A stretch of 64,000 nucleotides of DNA from Brenneria izadpanahii. GTDB lineage: Bacteria > Pseudomonadota > Gammaproteobacteria > Enterobacterales > Enterobacteriaceae. Shown piece after piece: positions 1 through 8,437 of the stretch. The position numbers were made by a program, and so were the translations under genes. Below the pieces are notes generated by a model. That model was not told where the DNA came from. It made no database searches and saw nothing but the letters and a program-made list of their open reading frames with translations. Numbering within the stretch: the first letter of the stretch is position 1; each line of letters begins with the position of its first letter. The stretch is from contig NZ_CP050854.1 in the NCBI RefSeq assembly GCF_017569925.1, positions 1,116,001 through 1,180,000 on the forward strand, written 5' to 3'.

Positions 1-143
1 ATATGGTCGGGGGCAACGGCGCGAAAACCATCGTCGCCATCAATAAAGACAAGAACGCGCCTATCTTCAAATACGCCGACTACGGTCTGGTCGGGGATAT
101 TTATAAAGTGGTTCCCGCTCTGATAGCGCAACTGACCCGTTAA
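1..143 (+). CDS. ydiR: Electron transfer flavoprotein alpha subunit, YdiR/FixB-like (C-terminal end only)
   Basis: The reading frame is open from the window edge and ends with TAA at 141-143, giving about 46 C-terminal residues. The stretch with [20 protein letters not shown] and the ending [10 protein letters not shown] is the conserved FAD-binding C-terminus of ETF-alpha proteins. The following genes (YdiS-, YdiT- and FadK-like) identify this as the ydiQRST-fadK arrangement rather than the carnitine fixABCX operon. In the family, ETF-alpha/beta pass electrons to a membrane flavoprotein dehydrogenase. The start lies outside the window. Confidence 0.85.
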   Translation, partial: MVGGNGAKTIVAINKDKNAPIFKYADYGLVGDIYKVVPALIAQLTR

Positions 144-164
144 CCATGTGAGTTCCGCCGTTTT

Positions 165-327
165 AGACCTGATAGATTCCGGGTTGCAGGACAAAACGCG
201 ACGCAACGCGTTGCCTCTTTACCGGCGAGGCTCATGAGTGGGCCTCGTAACGCGACAACCGAGAGACAAATTCGCCGGGAACGAATTTGATCGGCCGGCG
301 CGCCTGCAACTTGCAAGATAAAAGGTA
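165..327. repeat. Palindromic intergenic repeat, copy A
   Basis: This non-coding spacer between ydiR and ydiS begins with a GGTTGCAGG-type end and finishes with CCTGCAACTTGCAAGATAAA, so its ends are roughly inverted. Its centre is the palindrome CGAGGC-N10-GCCTCG at 226-247. The same centre (GCTCATGARTGGGCCTCG) occurs in the spacer at 22050-22206, so it is a dispersed family. The ends resemble those of the ERIC-type element at 23512-23638 but the core differs. Confidence 0.6.
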
Positions 328-356
328 GAGCCGCGGCGGGATAGGGAGCCGAGACA

Positions 357-1645
357 ATGTCGGAAGAAAAATTCGATGCCATCGTGGTCGGCGCAGGCTG
401 TGCGGGCTGCGTCGCCGGTTACGTCATGGCAAAAGCCGGGCTGGATGTACTGGTCATCGAGCGCGGCAGTGCCGCCGGCAGTAAAAATATGACCGGGGGG
501 CGTCTCTACGCGCACAGCCTGGAAAAAATCATGCCCGGCTTCGCGCAGGAAGCGCCGGTTGAGCGAAAGGTCGTCCGGGAAAAAATCTCATTTCTTACGG
601 ACGAAAGCGCCGTCACGCTGGATTTCCATAGCGAACAGCCGGATATCGCGTCGAAAGCGTCTTACACCGTGCTGCGCAACCAGTTCGACCCCTGGCTGAT
701 GGAAAAAGCGGAACAGGCCGGGGCGCAGTTTATTCCCGGCGTCCGGGTCGATTCCCTGCTCAGGGAAGGCCGCCGGGTAACCGGCGTACAGGCGGGCGAA
801 GATTCGCTGGAGGCCAATATCGTCATTCTGGCCGACGGCGTTAACTCGCTCCTCGGCCGTTCTATCGGGATGGTGCCGGCGGCGTCGCCTCATCACTACG
901 CCGTGGGCGTTAAAGAGGTGATATCTCTGTCGCCATCTCAAATAGAAGAGCGTTTTGGCCTTTCCGCCGGTGAAGGCGCGGCCTGGCTGTTCGCCGGTTC
1001 GCCGTCAAACGGTCTGATGGGGGGCGGGTTCCTTTACACCAACCGGGATTCCCTTTCGCTTGGGCTGGTCTGCGGCCTGGGCGACATTGCCCACGCCGAT
1101 AAAAGCGTGCCGCAGATGCTGGAAGATTTTAAACAGCATCCCGCCATCCGTCCGCTGATTCAGGGCGGCTCGCTGCTGGAGTATTCCGCGCATATGGTGC
1201 CCGAAGGGGGCTGGTGATGGTGCCGCCGCTGGCGGACGACGGCGTGATGATAGTGGGGGACGCGGCCGGTCTGTGCCTGAATCTGGGCTACACCGTCCGT
1301 GGTATGGATCTGGCCATCGCTTCAGCGGAGGCGGCGGCGCTGACCGCTATTGAGGCTAAGGACAGTCAGGATTTTTCCGCCGGCGGATTGATGGCGTACA
1401 AGAAGAAACTGGAGCAAAGTTTTGTGCTGCAGGATATGCATCTTTACCGCAAGCTGCCGGCGCTGATGGAAAATCCGCGCTTGTTCAGCCAATACCCGCG
1501 GATGGTCGCCGACATCATGACCGATATGTTCATTATCGACGGCAGTCCCGGTAAGCCGATGCGTTCAAAACTACTGACCCGGTCCAAACAGGTCGGACTG
1601 ATGAATCTGCTGAAGGATGGCATCAAAGGGGCGAGTGCGCTATGA
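357..1645 (+). pseudogene. ydiS: YdiS/FixC-like FAD-dependent electron transfer oxidoreductase, frameshifted
   Basis: The N-terminal 286 codons carry the dinucleotide-binding motif GAGCAG near residue 13 and follow the YdiS/FixC family to VPEGG. The frame then stops at 1215-1217. The remaining 143 codons continue the same protein in another frame (1214-1645), with GDAAGLCLNLGYTVRGMDLA and the C-terminus NLLKDGIKG. Adding one G to the five-G run at 1206-1210 restores one family-length protein of about 428 residues. It is either a real one-base deletion or a homopolymer sequencing error. The flavoprotein would pass electrons from the ETF to its partner ferredoxin YdiT. Its stop overlaps the ydiT start (ATGA). 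Confidence 0.85.
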
Positions 1646-1935
1646 GCAGCAAAGATACGGTAAATGTGGATGTAAAACTGGGCGTCAATAAATTCAGGGT
1701 GGATGAAAGCAATCCGCACATCGTTCTGGTGGAGAACCCCGATCCGGAGCAGTTTCGCAAACTGGTTAACGCCTGTCCTGCCGGCCTCTATAAGCAGGAC
1801 GACGAAGGCAATATCCATTTTGACTATGCGGGGTGTCTGGAATGCGGAACCTGCCGGGTGCTCTGCGGCGATACCATCCTGCAAAAATGGGAGTACCCCC
1901 AGGGCACTTTTGGCATTGAATTCCGTTTCGGCTAA
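1642..1935 (+). CDS. ydiT: Ferredoxin-like protein YdiT/FixX
   Basis: This 97-residue protein matches the YdiT/FixX family in full length. A cysteine cluster, CLECGTCRVLC, near residue 70 is the iron-sulphur binding loop, with another cysteine in NACPAGLY. It starts on an ATG overlapping the ydiS stop, so translation is probably coupled. The family is thought to accept electrons from the YdiS/FixC flavoprotein. The gene is intact even though the partner upstream is frameshifted. Confidence 0.9.
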   Translation: MSSKDTVNVDVKLGVNKFRVDESNPHIVLVENPDPEQFRKLVNACPAGLYKQDDEGNIHFDYAGCLECGTCRVLCGDTILQKWEYPQGTFGIEFRFG

Positions 1936-2059
1936 TCCCTTTCATCGCAGATTCGTACTGGCCGGCTGCGCATTCTTTATGCGGGTTGAGACTCGACACG
2001 CCGGCTATTGACGATAAAACGATACAGCATCTTGCCGTCTATCACTGAGAATAAAAAGA

Positions 2060-3721
2060 ATGACCGTCACCATAAAATTCAACGCTGCGCGCAGGGACGA
2101 ATACCGACAACAGGGATACTGGGGAGACGCTTCACTCGCCGATTATTGGCATCACGCGGTTAAAACCGTACCGGAAAAGATCGCCGTCATCGACAATCAG
2201 GGAACATCCTATAGCTACGCCGATCTGGATCGGGCGGCGGGGCGTTTGGCCGCTTATCTGCTCGACTGCGGCATTATGCCGGGCGACAGGGTCGCTTTTC
2301 AGCTTCCGGGCTGGTGCGAGTTCACGCTGATCTATCTGGCGTGTCTGAAAACGGGGGCGGTCTCCGTTCCTCTGCTGCCCGCTTACCGCGAGACGGAACT
2401 TATCTGGATCCTCAATAAGAGCCGGGCCCGCGTGCTGTTCGTCCCAACGATGTTTAAAAACGCCAACCCGGTGGAGAGGGTCGCTCCGCTGCGCTCCCAG
2501 CTTCCGCATTTACAGCAGGTGGTGGCCGTTGATAAGCTAGCGCCCGCCGCGTCGTCCCCGGCGCTCAGCCAACTGCTGCAAGACTACTCCCCGCTGGAAA
2601 ACCCCGTTAAGACGCATGGCGATGAACTGGCCGTGGTGCTGTTTACCTCCGGTACGGAGGGCGTGCCCAAAGGCGTTATGCTCACCCATAACAACGTCCT
2701 TGCCAGCGAACGCGCCTATTGCGCCAGGCTGAATCTGACCTGGCTGGATACGATATTGATGCCCGCGCCGCTGGCTCATGCCACCGGTTTTCTGCACGGC
2801 GTCACCGCGCCCTTTATCATCGGCGCCCGCAGCGTGCTGCTGGATATTTTTAATCCGGCGGAGTGTCTCGCCTTGTTGGAACGGGAACAATGCACCTGCG
2901 TGATGGGCGCCACGCCCTTTGTTTACGATCTGCTGTGCGCCGTGCAGCAACGGCATTACGACCTGTCTTCACTGCGTTTTTTTCTGTGCGGCGGCACCAC
3001 CATTCCTAAAAAAATCACCCGCGACTGTTTACAGGCGGGCATCAAATTGCTGAGCGTCTACGGCGCGACGGAGAGTTCGCCCCATGCCGTCGTCAAACTC
3101 GACGATCCGCTGTCGCGCGTGATCAATACCGACGGCGCCGCCGCCCCCGGCGTTGAAATAAAAGTCGTCGATAAGGAGCGTAAGCCGGTTCCTTACAACG
3201 AAGAGGGGGAGGAGGCATCCCGCGGTCCCAATGTTTTCATGGGATATCTGGATGAACCAGAGCTGACCGCGCGGGCATTGGATGATGATGGCTGGTACTA
3301 CAGCGGCGATCTCTGCCGGATGGATGAAGAAGGCTACATCAAAATCACCGGCCGGAAAAAAGATATCATCGTCCGCGGCGGCGAGAATATCAGCAGCCGG
3401 GAGGTGGAGGAGATCCTGATGCAGCATCCGCGCGTGCGTGACGCCGGCGTCGTCGCCATGCCGGATGAGCGTTTGGGGGAGCGTTCATGCGCCTATATCG
3501 TTCTGAAAGCGCCTTACCGGACGCTGACGCTGGAAGAGGTGGTCGCCTTCTTTAGCCGCAAGCGGGTCGCCAAATACAAATATCCGGAACGCGTGGTCAT
3601 TGTCGAAAGCCTGCCGCGCACGGCGTCCGGGAAAATAAAGAAGTATCTGTTGCGTCAGGACATCATCAGCCGGCTGTCTATTTGCTCCGATGACGCGGGC
3701 GATTTGTACTCCCCACACTGA
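2060..3721 (+). CDS. fadK: Medium-chain acyl-CoA synthetase FadK-like
   Basis: A 553-residue AMP-forming acyl-CoA ligase. The AMP-binding P-loop FTSGTEGVPKGV is near residue 195, the second motif YGATESSP near 335, the YYSGDLCRMDEEGY hinge region near 412, and the C-terminal catalytic lysine in PRTASGKIKK near 525. It activates fatty acids to acyl-CoA in an ATP-dependent reaction. In E. coli fadK (ydiD) lies directly after ydiQRST, as here, which supports this assignment over CaiC. About 120 bp separates it from ydiT, probably within one operon. Confidence 0.85.
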   Translation: MTVTIKFNAARRDEYRQQGYWGDASLADYWHHAVKTVPEKIAVIDNQGTSYSYADLDRAAGRLAAYLLDCGIMPGDRVAFQLPGWCEFTLIYLACLKTGAVSVPLLPAYRETELIWILNKSRARVLFVPTMFKNANPVERVAPLRSQLPHLQQVVAVDKLAPAASSPALSQLLQDYSPLENPVKTHGDELAVVLFTSGTEGVPKGVMLTHNNVLASERAYCARLNLTWLDTILMPAPLAHATGFLHGVTAPFIIGARSVLLDIFNPAECLALLEREQCTCVMGATPFVYDLLCAVQQRHYDLSSLRFFLCGGTTIPKKITRDCLQAGIKLLSVYGATESSPHAVVKLDDPLSRVINTDGAAAPGVEIKVVDKERKPVPYNEEGEEASRGPNVFMGYLDEPELTARALDDDGWYYSGDLCRMDEEGYIKITGRKKDIIVRGGENISSREVEEILMQHPRVRDAGVVAMPDERLGERSCAYIVLKAPYRTLTLEEVVAFFSRKRVAKYKYPERVVIVESLPRTASGKIKKYLLRQDIISRLSICSDDAGDLYSPH

Positions 3722-3752
3722 AAGCGCGGCGTTCTTTGTTATCAAGGCCGGT

Positions 3753-4520
3753 TTACAGCGTAAACCGGTCCGCGTCACGCCAGGCGGGAAAGGCTTCGCG
3801 GTAGCTTTGCAGCGTCTCCAGCGATAGCTCGGCGTCCAGCCGGGCCGGCCGGTTCGGCGGCGCAAAAGCCAGCGTTTCCCCCAGGGCGTTAATGATAAGA
3901 CTATCGCCCTGATAGCTGTGGCCGTTGCCGTCGCTGCCTACGCGGTTACATCCGGCGACATATGCCTGATTTTCAATCGCCCTGGCGGCCAGCAGCGTTT
4001 TCCAGTGCGCCGCGCGCGGCGCCGGCCAGTTGGCCACATACAGCAATAGATCGTAATCCCGCTGATTGCGCGACCACACCGGAAAGCGCAGGTCATAACA
4101 GATCAGCGGACAGATCCGCCAGCCGCGCCACTCAATAACGGCGCGTTCGGCGCCGGCCTGATAATACTGATGCTCGTTCGCCATCCGGAACAGATGACGC
4201 TTATCGTAGTGATAAACGTTGCCCTGCGGATCGGCCAGCAGGAAGCGGTTGACCGCGCCTTTGGGCGTGCGCACGGCGACGCTGCCGCCGACCAGCGCAT
4301 TATTGCGCTGCGCCCACTGATGGAGCCACTTCTCAATCACCGCCTGCTCGATTCCCTTTTGAGCCGCATCCATAGAAAAACCGCTGGTAAACATCTCAGG
4401 CAAAACGATCACGTCGCGCCCGGCGATACCGGCCAGCAGCGTATCGAAATGGTTCAGGTTGGCCGTGGCGTCCAGCCAGGTCAGCGGCTCCTGCAATAGG
4501 GTAATTTTCAAAGTCGACAT
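3753..4520 (-). CDS. mtnU: Omega-amidase YafV/MtnU (nitrilase family)
   Basis: A 255-residue nitrilase-superfamily hydrolase with the Glu-Lys-Cys triad visible in VLPEMFTSGF, DKRHLF and ICYDLRFPVW. In the family it deamidates alpha-ketoglutaramate, or the keto-acid amide formed by glutamine-dependent transamination of KMTB, the last step of methionine salvage. The ATG at 4518-4520 was chosen because the peptide then begins MSTLKITLLQ as in the family. It overlaps the end of mtnE by 13 bp, so the two form a translationally coupled pair. Confidence 0.88.
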   Translation of the reverse strand: MSTLKITLLQEPLTWLDATANLNHFDTLLAGIAGRDVIVLPEMFTSGFSMDAAQKGIEQAVIEKWLHQWAQRNNALVGGSVAVRTPKGAVNRFLLADPQGNVYHYDKRHLFRMANEHQYYQAGAERAVIEWRGWRICPLICYDLRFPVWSRNQRDYDLLLYVANWPAPRAAHWKTLLAARAIENQAYVAGCNRVGSDGNGHSYQGDSLIINALGETLAFAPPNRPARLDAELSLETLQSYREAFPAWRDADRFTL

Positions 4521-5665
4521 AGGCGCTCCGCTGCGGCATCCAGCGTAGACTCCTGTTTGGCAAAGCATAACCGAATCAGCGTATGCGGGAAGGGTTCGGC
4601 GCAAAATACCGACAGCGGAATGGCCGCCACGCCGACATGCTCGGTTAACCAACGGCAGAAGCTGACATCGTCCCGATCGGAAATCGCACGGTAATCCGCC
4701 AGCAGGAAATAGGTGCCTTCACAGGGCAGGGTTTCAAAGCGGCTGGCCGCCAGCGCATTCACGAAACGATCGCGGCGGGCGCGATAAAAATCGGGCAGGG
4801 CGCGCCAGTGATCGGGCTGTTCCCGCAGCATATCCGCAATGGCCAGCTGCGCCGGCGTATTGACCGCGAACGTCAGGTACTGATGAATTTTACGCACTTC
4901 GGCGCTCAGCGCGGCGGGCGCGATGCAGTAGCCCACTTTCCAGCCGGTCATATGAAAGGTTTTGCCGAATGAGGAGACGGCAATGGCGCGCTGACGCAGT
5001 GACGGATGGGCCAGCACGCTGGCGTGTCCCTCGTTGGCGAAGCATATATGCTCGTACACTTCATCGCTCAGCACGTAGATCTCGCGTGCGGCAATGGCCT
5101 GCCAGAGCTGCTGGAAATCCTCTTTCCGCCATACGGTGGCGGAGGGATTGTGCGGCGTATTCAGGATCACCAGACGAGTGCGATCGCTCAGCAGACCGGA
5201 GAATTCCGCCCAGTCGACGCGGAACGCCGGCGGTTGCAGCGCAACGCGTTTTAGCTTGCCGCCCGCCAGCTCTACCGCCGGGGCGTAGCTGTCGTAGCTG
5301 GGATCGAAACAGATGACTTCATCGCCGGGGCGCACCAGCGCGGCGATGGCGGCGAACAGGGCTTCCGTCGCGCCGGCCGTGACGGTGATTTCCGTATCGA
5401 CGTCCGGCCGCCAGCCATAAATCTCGGCGGTTTTCTCCGCAATCGCCGCCCGCAACGGAGCGACGCCGGTCATTGGCGCATACTGATTATTCCCCTGGCT
5501 GACGTGGTAAGCCAGACGTTGCTTCAAATAGTCCGGGCCGTCAAAATCAGGAAAACCCTGCGACAGATTGATGGCTTTATGCTGCTGAGCCAATGCGCTC
5601 ATCTGCGTGAAAATGGTGGTGCCGAGGGAAGGCAGTTTACTTTCGGGTATAAGTGCGGCGCTCAT
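4508..5665 (-). CDS. mtnE: Methionine aminotransferase YbdL/MtnE (PLP-dependent)
   Basis: A 385-residue class I/II aminotransferase. The PLP lysine lies in SSFGKTFHMTGWK, with NTPHNPSA and the ligand aspartate in SDEVYEH upstream. In methionine salvage it converts 4-methylthio-2-oxobutyrate to methionine, typically using glutamine. The ATG at 5663-5665 follows AGGAG; a TTG 39 bases further upstream is also open but has no family support. It is divergent from mtnB, and the MetJ boxes at 5734-5757 lie between them. Confidence 0.88.
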   Translation of the reverse strand: MSAALIPESKLPSLGTTIFTQMSALAQQHKAINLSQGFPDFDGPDYLKQRLAYHVSQGNNQYAPMTGVAPLRAAIAEKTAEIYGWRPDVDTEITVTAGATEALFAAIAALVRPGDEVICFDPSYDSYAPAVELAGGKLKRVALQPPAFRVDWAEFSGLLSDRTRLVILNTPHNPSATVWRKEDFQQLWQAIAAREIYVLSDEVYEHICFANEGHASVLAHPSLRQRAIAVSSFGKTFHMTGWKVGYCIAPAALSAEVRKIHQYLTFAVNTPAQLAIADMLREQPDHWRALPDFYRARRDRFVNALAASRFETLPCEGTYFLLADYRAISDRDDVSFCRWLTEHVGVAAIPLSVFCAEPFPHTLIRLCFAKQESTLDAAAERLCRL

Positions 5666-5733
5666 GACTGAATAGGACTCCTGCAGGCCTGTGTTGCTAG
5701 CCAATATAACACGATGCTAGTATTTGGCAATCA

Positions 5734-5757
5734 AGACGCTTGGACGTTTAAACGGCT
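5734..5757. promoter_or_regulatory. MetJ operator (tandem met boxes) between mtnE and mtnB
   Basis: Three adjacent 8-mers, AGACGCTT, GGACGTTT and AAACGGCT, are variants of the MetJ consensus AGACGTCT, in the tandem arrangement MetJ dimers need. The site sits in the divergent promoter of mtnUE and mtnBCD, so both transcripts are probably repressed when S-adenosylmethionine is high. Confidence 0.8.
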
Positions 5758-5818
5758 AAATGCCATTAAATGCTAAGTCATAACTAAAAGTACTAAGTAC
5801 TGGTAAATAGGAAGTTTC

Positions 5819-6433
5819 ATGACGGAAAACCTGCAAATTACGGCACTACTCGCCGCCTGCCATTGGATCGGACAAAAAGGCTGGTGTCCGGCGACCGGCG
5901 GCAATATGTCTGTGCGCCTTGATGAGCATCAGTGTCTGATTAGTGCGTCAGGCAAGGATAAAGGCGGCTTACAGGCTGATGATCTCCTGCTGGTGGATAT
6001 CGCCACCAACCATGCGCCCAGCGGACGTACGCCGTCGGCGGAAACCGGACTGCATACGCAACTGTACCGCGCCTATCCGCAGATCGGCGCCGTGCTGCAT
6101 ACCCATTCGGTCAACGCGACCGTGCTCTCCAGAGTGGAAACCGCTCCAGAACTGGCGCTGCAAGGCTATGAGATGCAAAAATCGCTGGCGGGGCAGAAAA
6201 GCCATTTGGATCGCGTAGCCATCCCGATTTTCGATAACGATCAGGATATTGCGGCGCTGGCGCGTGAAGTGGCCGCCCGGAACGAGCGTCAACCGCTGCG
6301 TTACGGTTTCCTGGTGCGCGGGCATGGCCTTTACTGCTGGGGCGAAAGCGTAGAAGAGGCGCGCCGTCACCTTGAGGGGCTGGAGTTCCTGTTCCAGTGC
6401 GAACTGCAGCGCCGTCTGCTGGAGGCCAGATGA
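5819..6433 (+). CDS. mtnB: Methylthioribulose-1-phosphate dehydratase MtnB
   Basis: A 204-residue class II aldolase/adducin-family protein. The zinc-binding histidines are in HTHSVNAT near residue 99 and RGHGLYCWG near residue 170, and GNMSVR near residue 28 is the phosphate-binding region. It dehydrates MTRu-1-P to a diketone phosphate. It is first in the mtnBCD operon downstream of the MetJ operator, and its stop overlaps the mtnC start (ATGA). Confidence 0.93.
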   Translation: MTENLQITALLAACHWIGQKGWCPATGGNMSVRLDEHQCLISASGKDKGGLQADDLLLVDIATNHAPSGRTPSAETGLHTQLYRAYPQIGAVLHTHSVNATVLSRVETAPELALQGYEMQKSLAGQKSHLDRVAIPIFDNDQDIAALAREVAARNERQPLRYGFLVRGHGLYCWGESVEEARRHLEGLEFLFQCELQRRLLEAR

Positions 6434-7134
6434 GTAACCGGAATGCGATTAAAGCCATAGTGACGGATATCGAAGGCACCACCAGCGATATTCGTTTCGT
6501 GCATAACGTGCTGTTTCCCTATGCTCGCGCCCGTCTGACGGAGGCGGTGCAACGGCAGGAGCATGATAAGGATATTGCTCAGTCGCTGGCGGCGTTGCGG
6601 CAGGAGCTGGGACAGCCGGACGCGGATCAAACTACGCTGATCGCGGCATTGAACCGTTTCATGGATGAGGATCGCAAATCGCCGGCGTTAAAGCTGCTAC
6701 AGGGCGTTATCTGGCGCAGCGGCTATCTGAACGGCGATTTTCGCGGTCATGTTTATCCGGAGGTGGCGGCCCAACTGGCGGAGTGGCGGCGGCAGGGCAT
6801 CCGGCTGTATGTCTATTCGTCCGGTTCGGTTGAAGCGCAACAGCTACTGTTCGGCTACAGCGAGGCCGGCGATCTGCGCCCGCTGTTCAGCGATTATTTT
6901 GATACCCGCGTCGGCGCGAAACGTGAAGCGACGTCCTACCGCGCCATTGAGCAATCCATCGGCCTGCCCGCCGGTCAGTTACTGTTCCTGTCGGATATTC
7001 GTCAGGAGTTGGACGCCGCGCGGCAGGCCGGATGGCATACCTGTCAGCTGATCCGTAGCGACGCTGATGACTTGAGCGGCCATCGTCAGGTGGCTCGTTT
7101 TGACCAGATCGATTTACAGGAGTATTTCCCATGA
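6430..7134 (+). CDS. mtnC: Enolase-phosphatase MtnC (E1, HAD family)
   Basis: A 234-residue HAD-superfamily enzyme. Motif I is [11 protein letters not shown] near residue 10, the motif II serine is in [10 protein letters not shown] near 128, and motif IV is in [12 protein letters not shown] near 190. It enolises and dephosphorylates the diketone to acireductone. The ATG overlapping the mtnB stop was chosen; the frame extends upstream but only inside mtnB. The end overlaps the mtnD start by four bases, so B, C and D are coupled. Confidence 0.93.
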   Translation: MSNRNAIKAIVTDIEGTTSDIRFVHNVLFPYARARLTEAVQRQEHDKDIAQSLAALRQELGQPDADQTTLIAALNRFMDEDRKSPALKLLQGVIWRSGYLNGDFRGHVYPEVAAQLAEWRRQGIRLYVYSSGSVEAQQLLFGYSEAGDLRPLFSDYFDTRVGAKREATSYRAIEQSIGLPAGQLLFLSDIRQELDAARQAGWHTCQLIRSDADDLSGHRQVARFDQIDLQEYFP

Positions 7135-7676
7135 GTGCACTGACCATCTTTAGTGATAGCGATGCCAGCCAACCGATTTGGCAAAGTCAGGATGCGGAGG
7201 CTATCCGCCGACAGTTGGCCGATATCGGCGTGCGTTTTGAGCGCTGGCAGGCGAACCAGACGTTAAGCGCCGACCCGGATTCCGCAGAGGTGCTGGCGGC
7301 CTATCAGCATGAAATAGATCGCCTGGTGGCGGAAAAAGGCTACCAGAGCTGGGATGTCATCAGTATGCGGGCGGATAATCCGCAGCGCGCCGAACTGCGC
7401 ACCAAATTTCTGGCCGAGCATACCCACAACGAAGATGAAGTGCGTTTCTTCGTTGAAGGCGCCGGGCTGTTTTGCCTGCATCTGCAAAGCAAAATTTTCC
7501 AGATCCTGTGCGAGAAAAACGATCTGCTGTCCGTTCCGGCGGGCACCGCCCACTGGTTTGATATGGGGCCGGAACCGCACTTCACCGCCATTCGCCTGTT
7601 CGATAACCCGGAAGGCTGGATCGCGCATTTCACCGGCGACAAGATCGCGGATGCGTATCCGAAGCTGGCGGGCTGA
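7131..7676 (+). CDS. mtnD: Acireductone dioxygenase MtnD
   Basis: A 181-residue cupin dioxygenase with the metal-binding motif [14 protein letters not shown] near residue 97 (HxHxxxxE) and the downstream histidine in [10 protein letters not shown] near 140. The bound metal (Fe or Ni) decides whether KMTB plus formate or the CO-producing off-pathway products form. It ends the mtnBCD operon and is followed by a terminator at 7705-7730. Confidence 0.94.
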   Translation: MSALTIFSDSDASQPIWQSQDAEAIRRQLADIGVRFERWQANQTLSADPDSAEVLAAYQHEIDRLVAEKGYQSWDVISMRADNPQRAELRTKFLAEHTHNEDEVRFFVEGAGLFCLHLQSKIFQILCEKNDLLSVPAGTAHWFDMGPEPHFTAIRLFDNPEGWIAHFTGDKIADAYPKLAG

Positions 7677-7704
7677 ATGCAAGCCGTTTTTTAAATCCCA
7701 CTCG

Positions 7705-7730
7705 CGCCAGTTTGACTGGCGTTTTTTTTT
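7705..7730 (+). terminator. Rho-independent terminator after mtnD
   Basis: The stem CGCCAG/CTGGCG with loop TTTGA is followed by nine T residues, directly downstream of mtnD. Confidence 0.85.
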
Positions 7731-7739
7731 ACCTCATTA

Positions 7740-7755
7740 TAGATTAGCTAATCTA
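7740..7755. promoter_or_regulatory. Palindromic operator of the vapBC pair
   Basis: TAGATTAGCTAATCTA is a perfect 16-bp palindrome just upstream of the Shine-Dalgarno AGGAGGTG of the antitoxin gene. It is placed as expected for autoregulation by an antitoxin-toxin complex. Confidence 0.7.
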
Positions 7756-7771
7756 GCTAAGGAGGTGAATA

Positions 7772-8005
7772 ATGACAGTTCAGGCCAATATGCATGAAGC
7801 CAAGTCCCGGCTTAGCCAGCTTGCGGATAAAGCGGCGGAAGGGGAGACGGTGATTATCGCCAAGGCGGGTAAGCCTTATGTCCAGCTTATCCCTGTATCT
7901 CAGGGCGACAGAACGCCGGGCGGGTATGAGCATCGTATCGCGATGGATCGCCGTTTTGATGAGGCAGATGGGGATATTCAGAGGATGTTTGAGGCGGATG
8001 AATGA
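7772..8005 (+). CDS. Type II antitoxin, Phd/YefM-like (VapB partner)
   Basis: A 77-residue protein with the Phd/YefM N-terminus (MHEAKSRLSQLADKAAEGE), the DNA-binding and dimer domain, followed by an acidic C-terminal tail that would wrap the toxin. A strong AGGAGGTG precedes the ATG. Its end overlaps the PIN-domain toxin start by four bases (ATGA). The pair probably represses itself through the palindrome at 7740-7755. It appears to be an insertion into the methionine-salvage cluster. Confidence 0.85.
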   Translation: MTVQANMHEAKSRLSQLADKAAEGETVIIAKAGKPYVQLIPVSQGDRTPGGYEHRIAMDRRFDEADGDIQRMFEADE

Positions 8006-8388
8006 AACGTCTGTTGATCGATACTCATGTATTTATCTGGTGGCTGACGAATGATCCGGCGCTGGGGCCGATCGCCCGGAGTTCAATTGCAAAAGGAACT
8101 AACAGCGTATTCGTCAGCGCGGTGACGCCTTGGGAAATAACCATAAAGCGCTCCATTGGCAAACTACAGTTTGATGCGGATTTTGATGAAGCCATGGAAC
8201 GTAATAACTTTTACGCGTTGTCGATCTCCCATGCTCATGCTGAACAGGCAGGGGATTTACCACGACATCATGGTGATCCGTTTGACCGTATGCTTATCGC
8301 TCAATCTCAAATGGAAGGCTTGACGCTGGTTTCCGCCGACACCGTCTTTTCCCAATATGGTATCCGGCTGCTCAATGCAAGAAGCTGA
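8002..8388 (+). CDS. vapC: PIN-domain ribonuclease toxin VapC
   Basis: A 128-residue PIN-domain protein. The acidic residues expected of a VapC active site are visible: D7 in LLIDTHVFIWW, the glutamate in TPWEITIK near residue 48, the aspartates in HGDPFDRML near 93, and VSADTVF near 112. VapC toxins cleave tRNA or rRNA when freed from the antitoxin. It is coupled to the Phd-like antitoxin and converges on mtnA. Confidence 0.87.
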   Translation: MKRLLIDTHVFIWWLTNDPALGPIARSSIAKGTNSVFVSAVTPWEITIKRSIGKLQFDADFDEAMERNNFYALSISHAHAEQAGDLPRHHGDPFDRMLIAQSQMEGLTLVSADTVFSQYGIRLLNARS

Positions 8389-8407
8389 ACGGCATAAATA
8401 TTGGATA

Positions 8408-8427
8408 CGCCAATCCTCCGACTGGCG
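8408..8427. terminator. Weak hairpin between convergent vapC and mtnA
   Basis: The arms CGCCA and TGGCG enclose ten bases, between the two convergent stop codons. The sequence resembles the mtnD terminator stem, so it may be the original mtnD/mtnA boundary split by the TA insertion. It has no long T run. Confidence 0.35.
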
Positions 8428-8437
8428 TTGATATCAA

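Noticed and set aside
4521..4652. N-terminal extension of the omega-amidase frame
   Set aside because: It lies entirely inside mtnE and has no family similarity; the ATG at 4520 gives the normal start.
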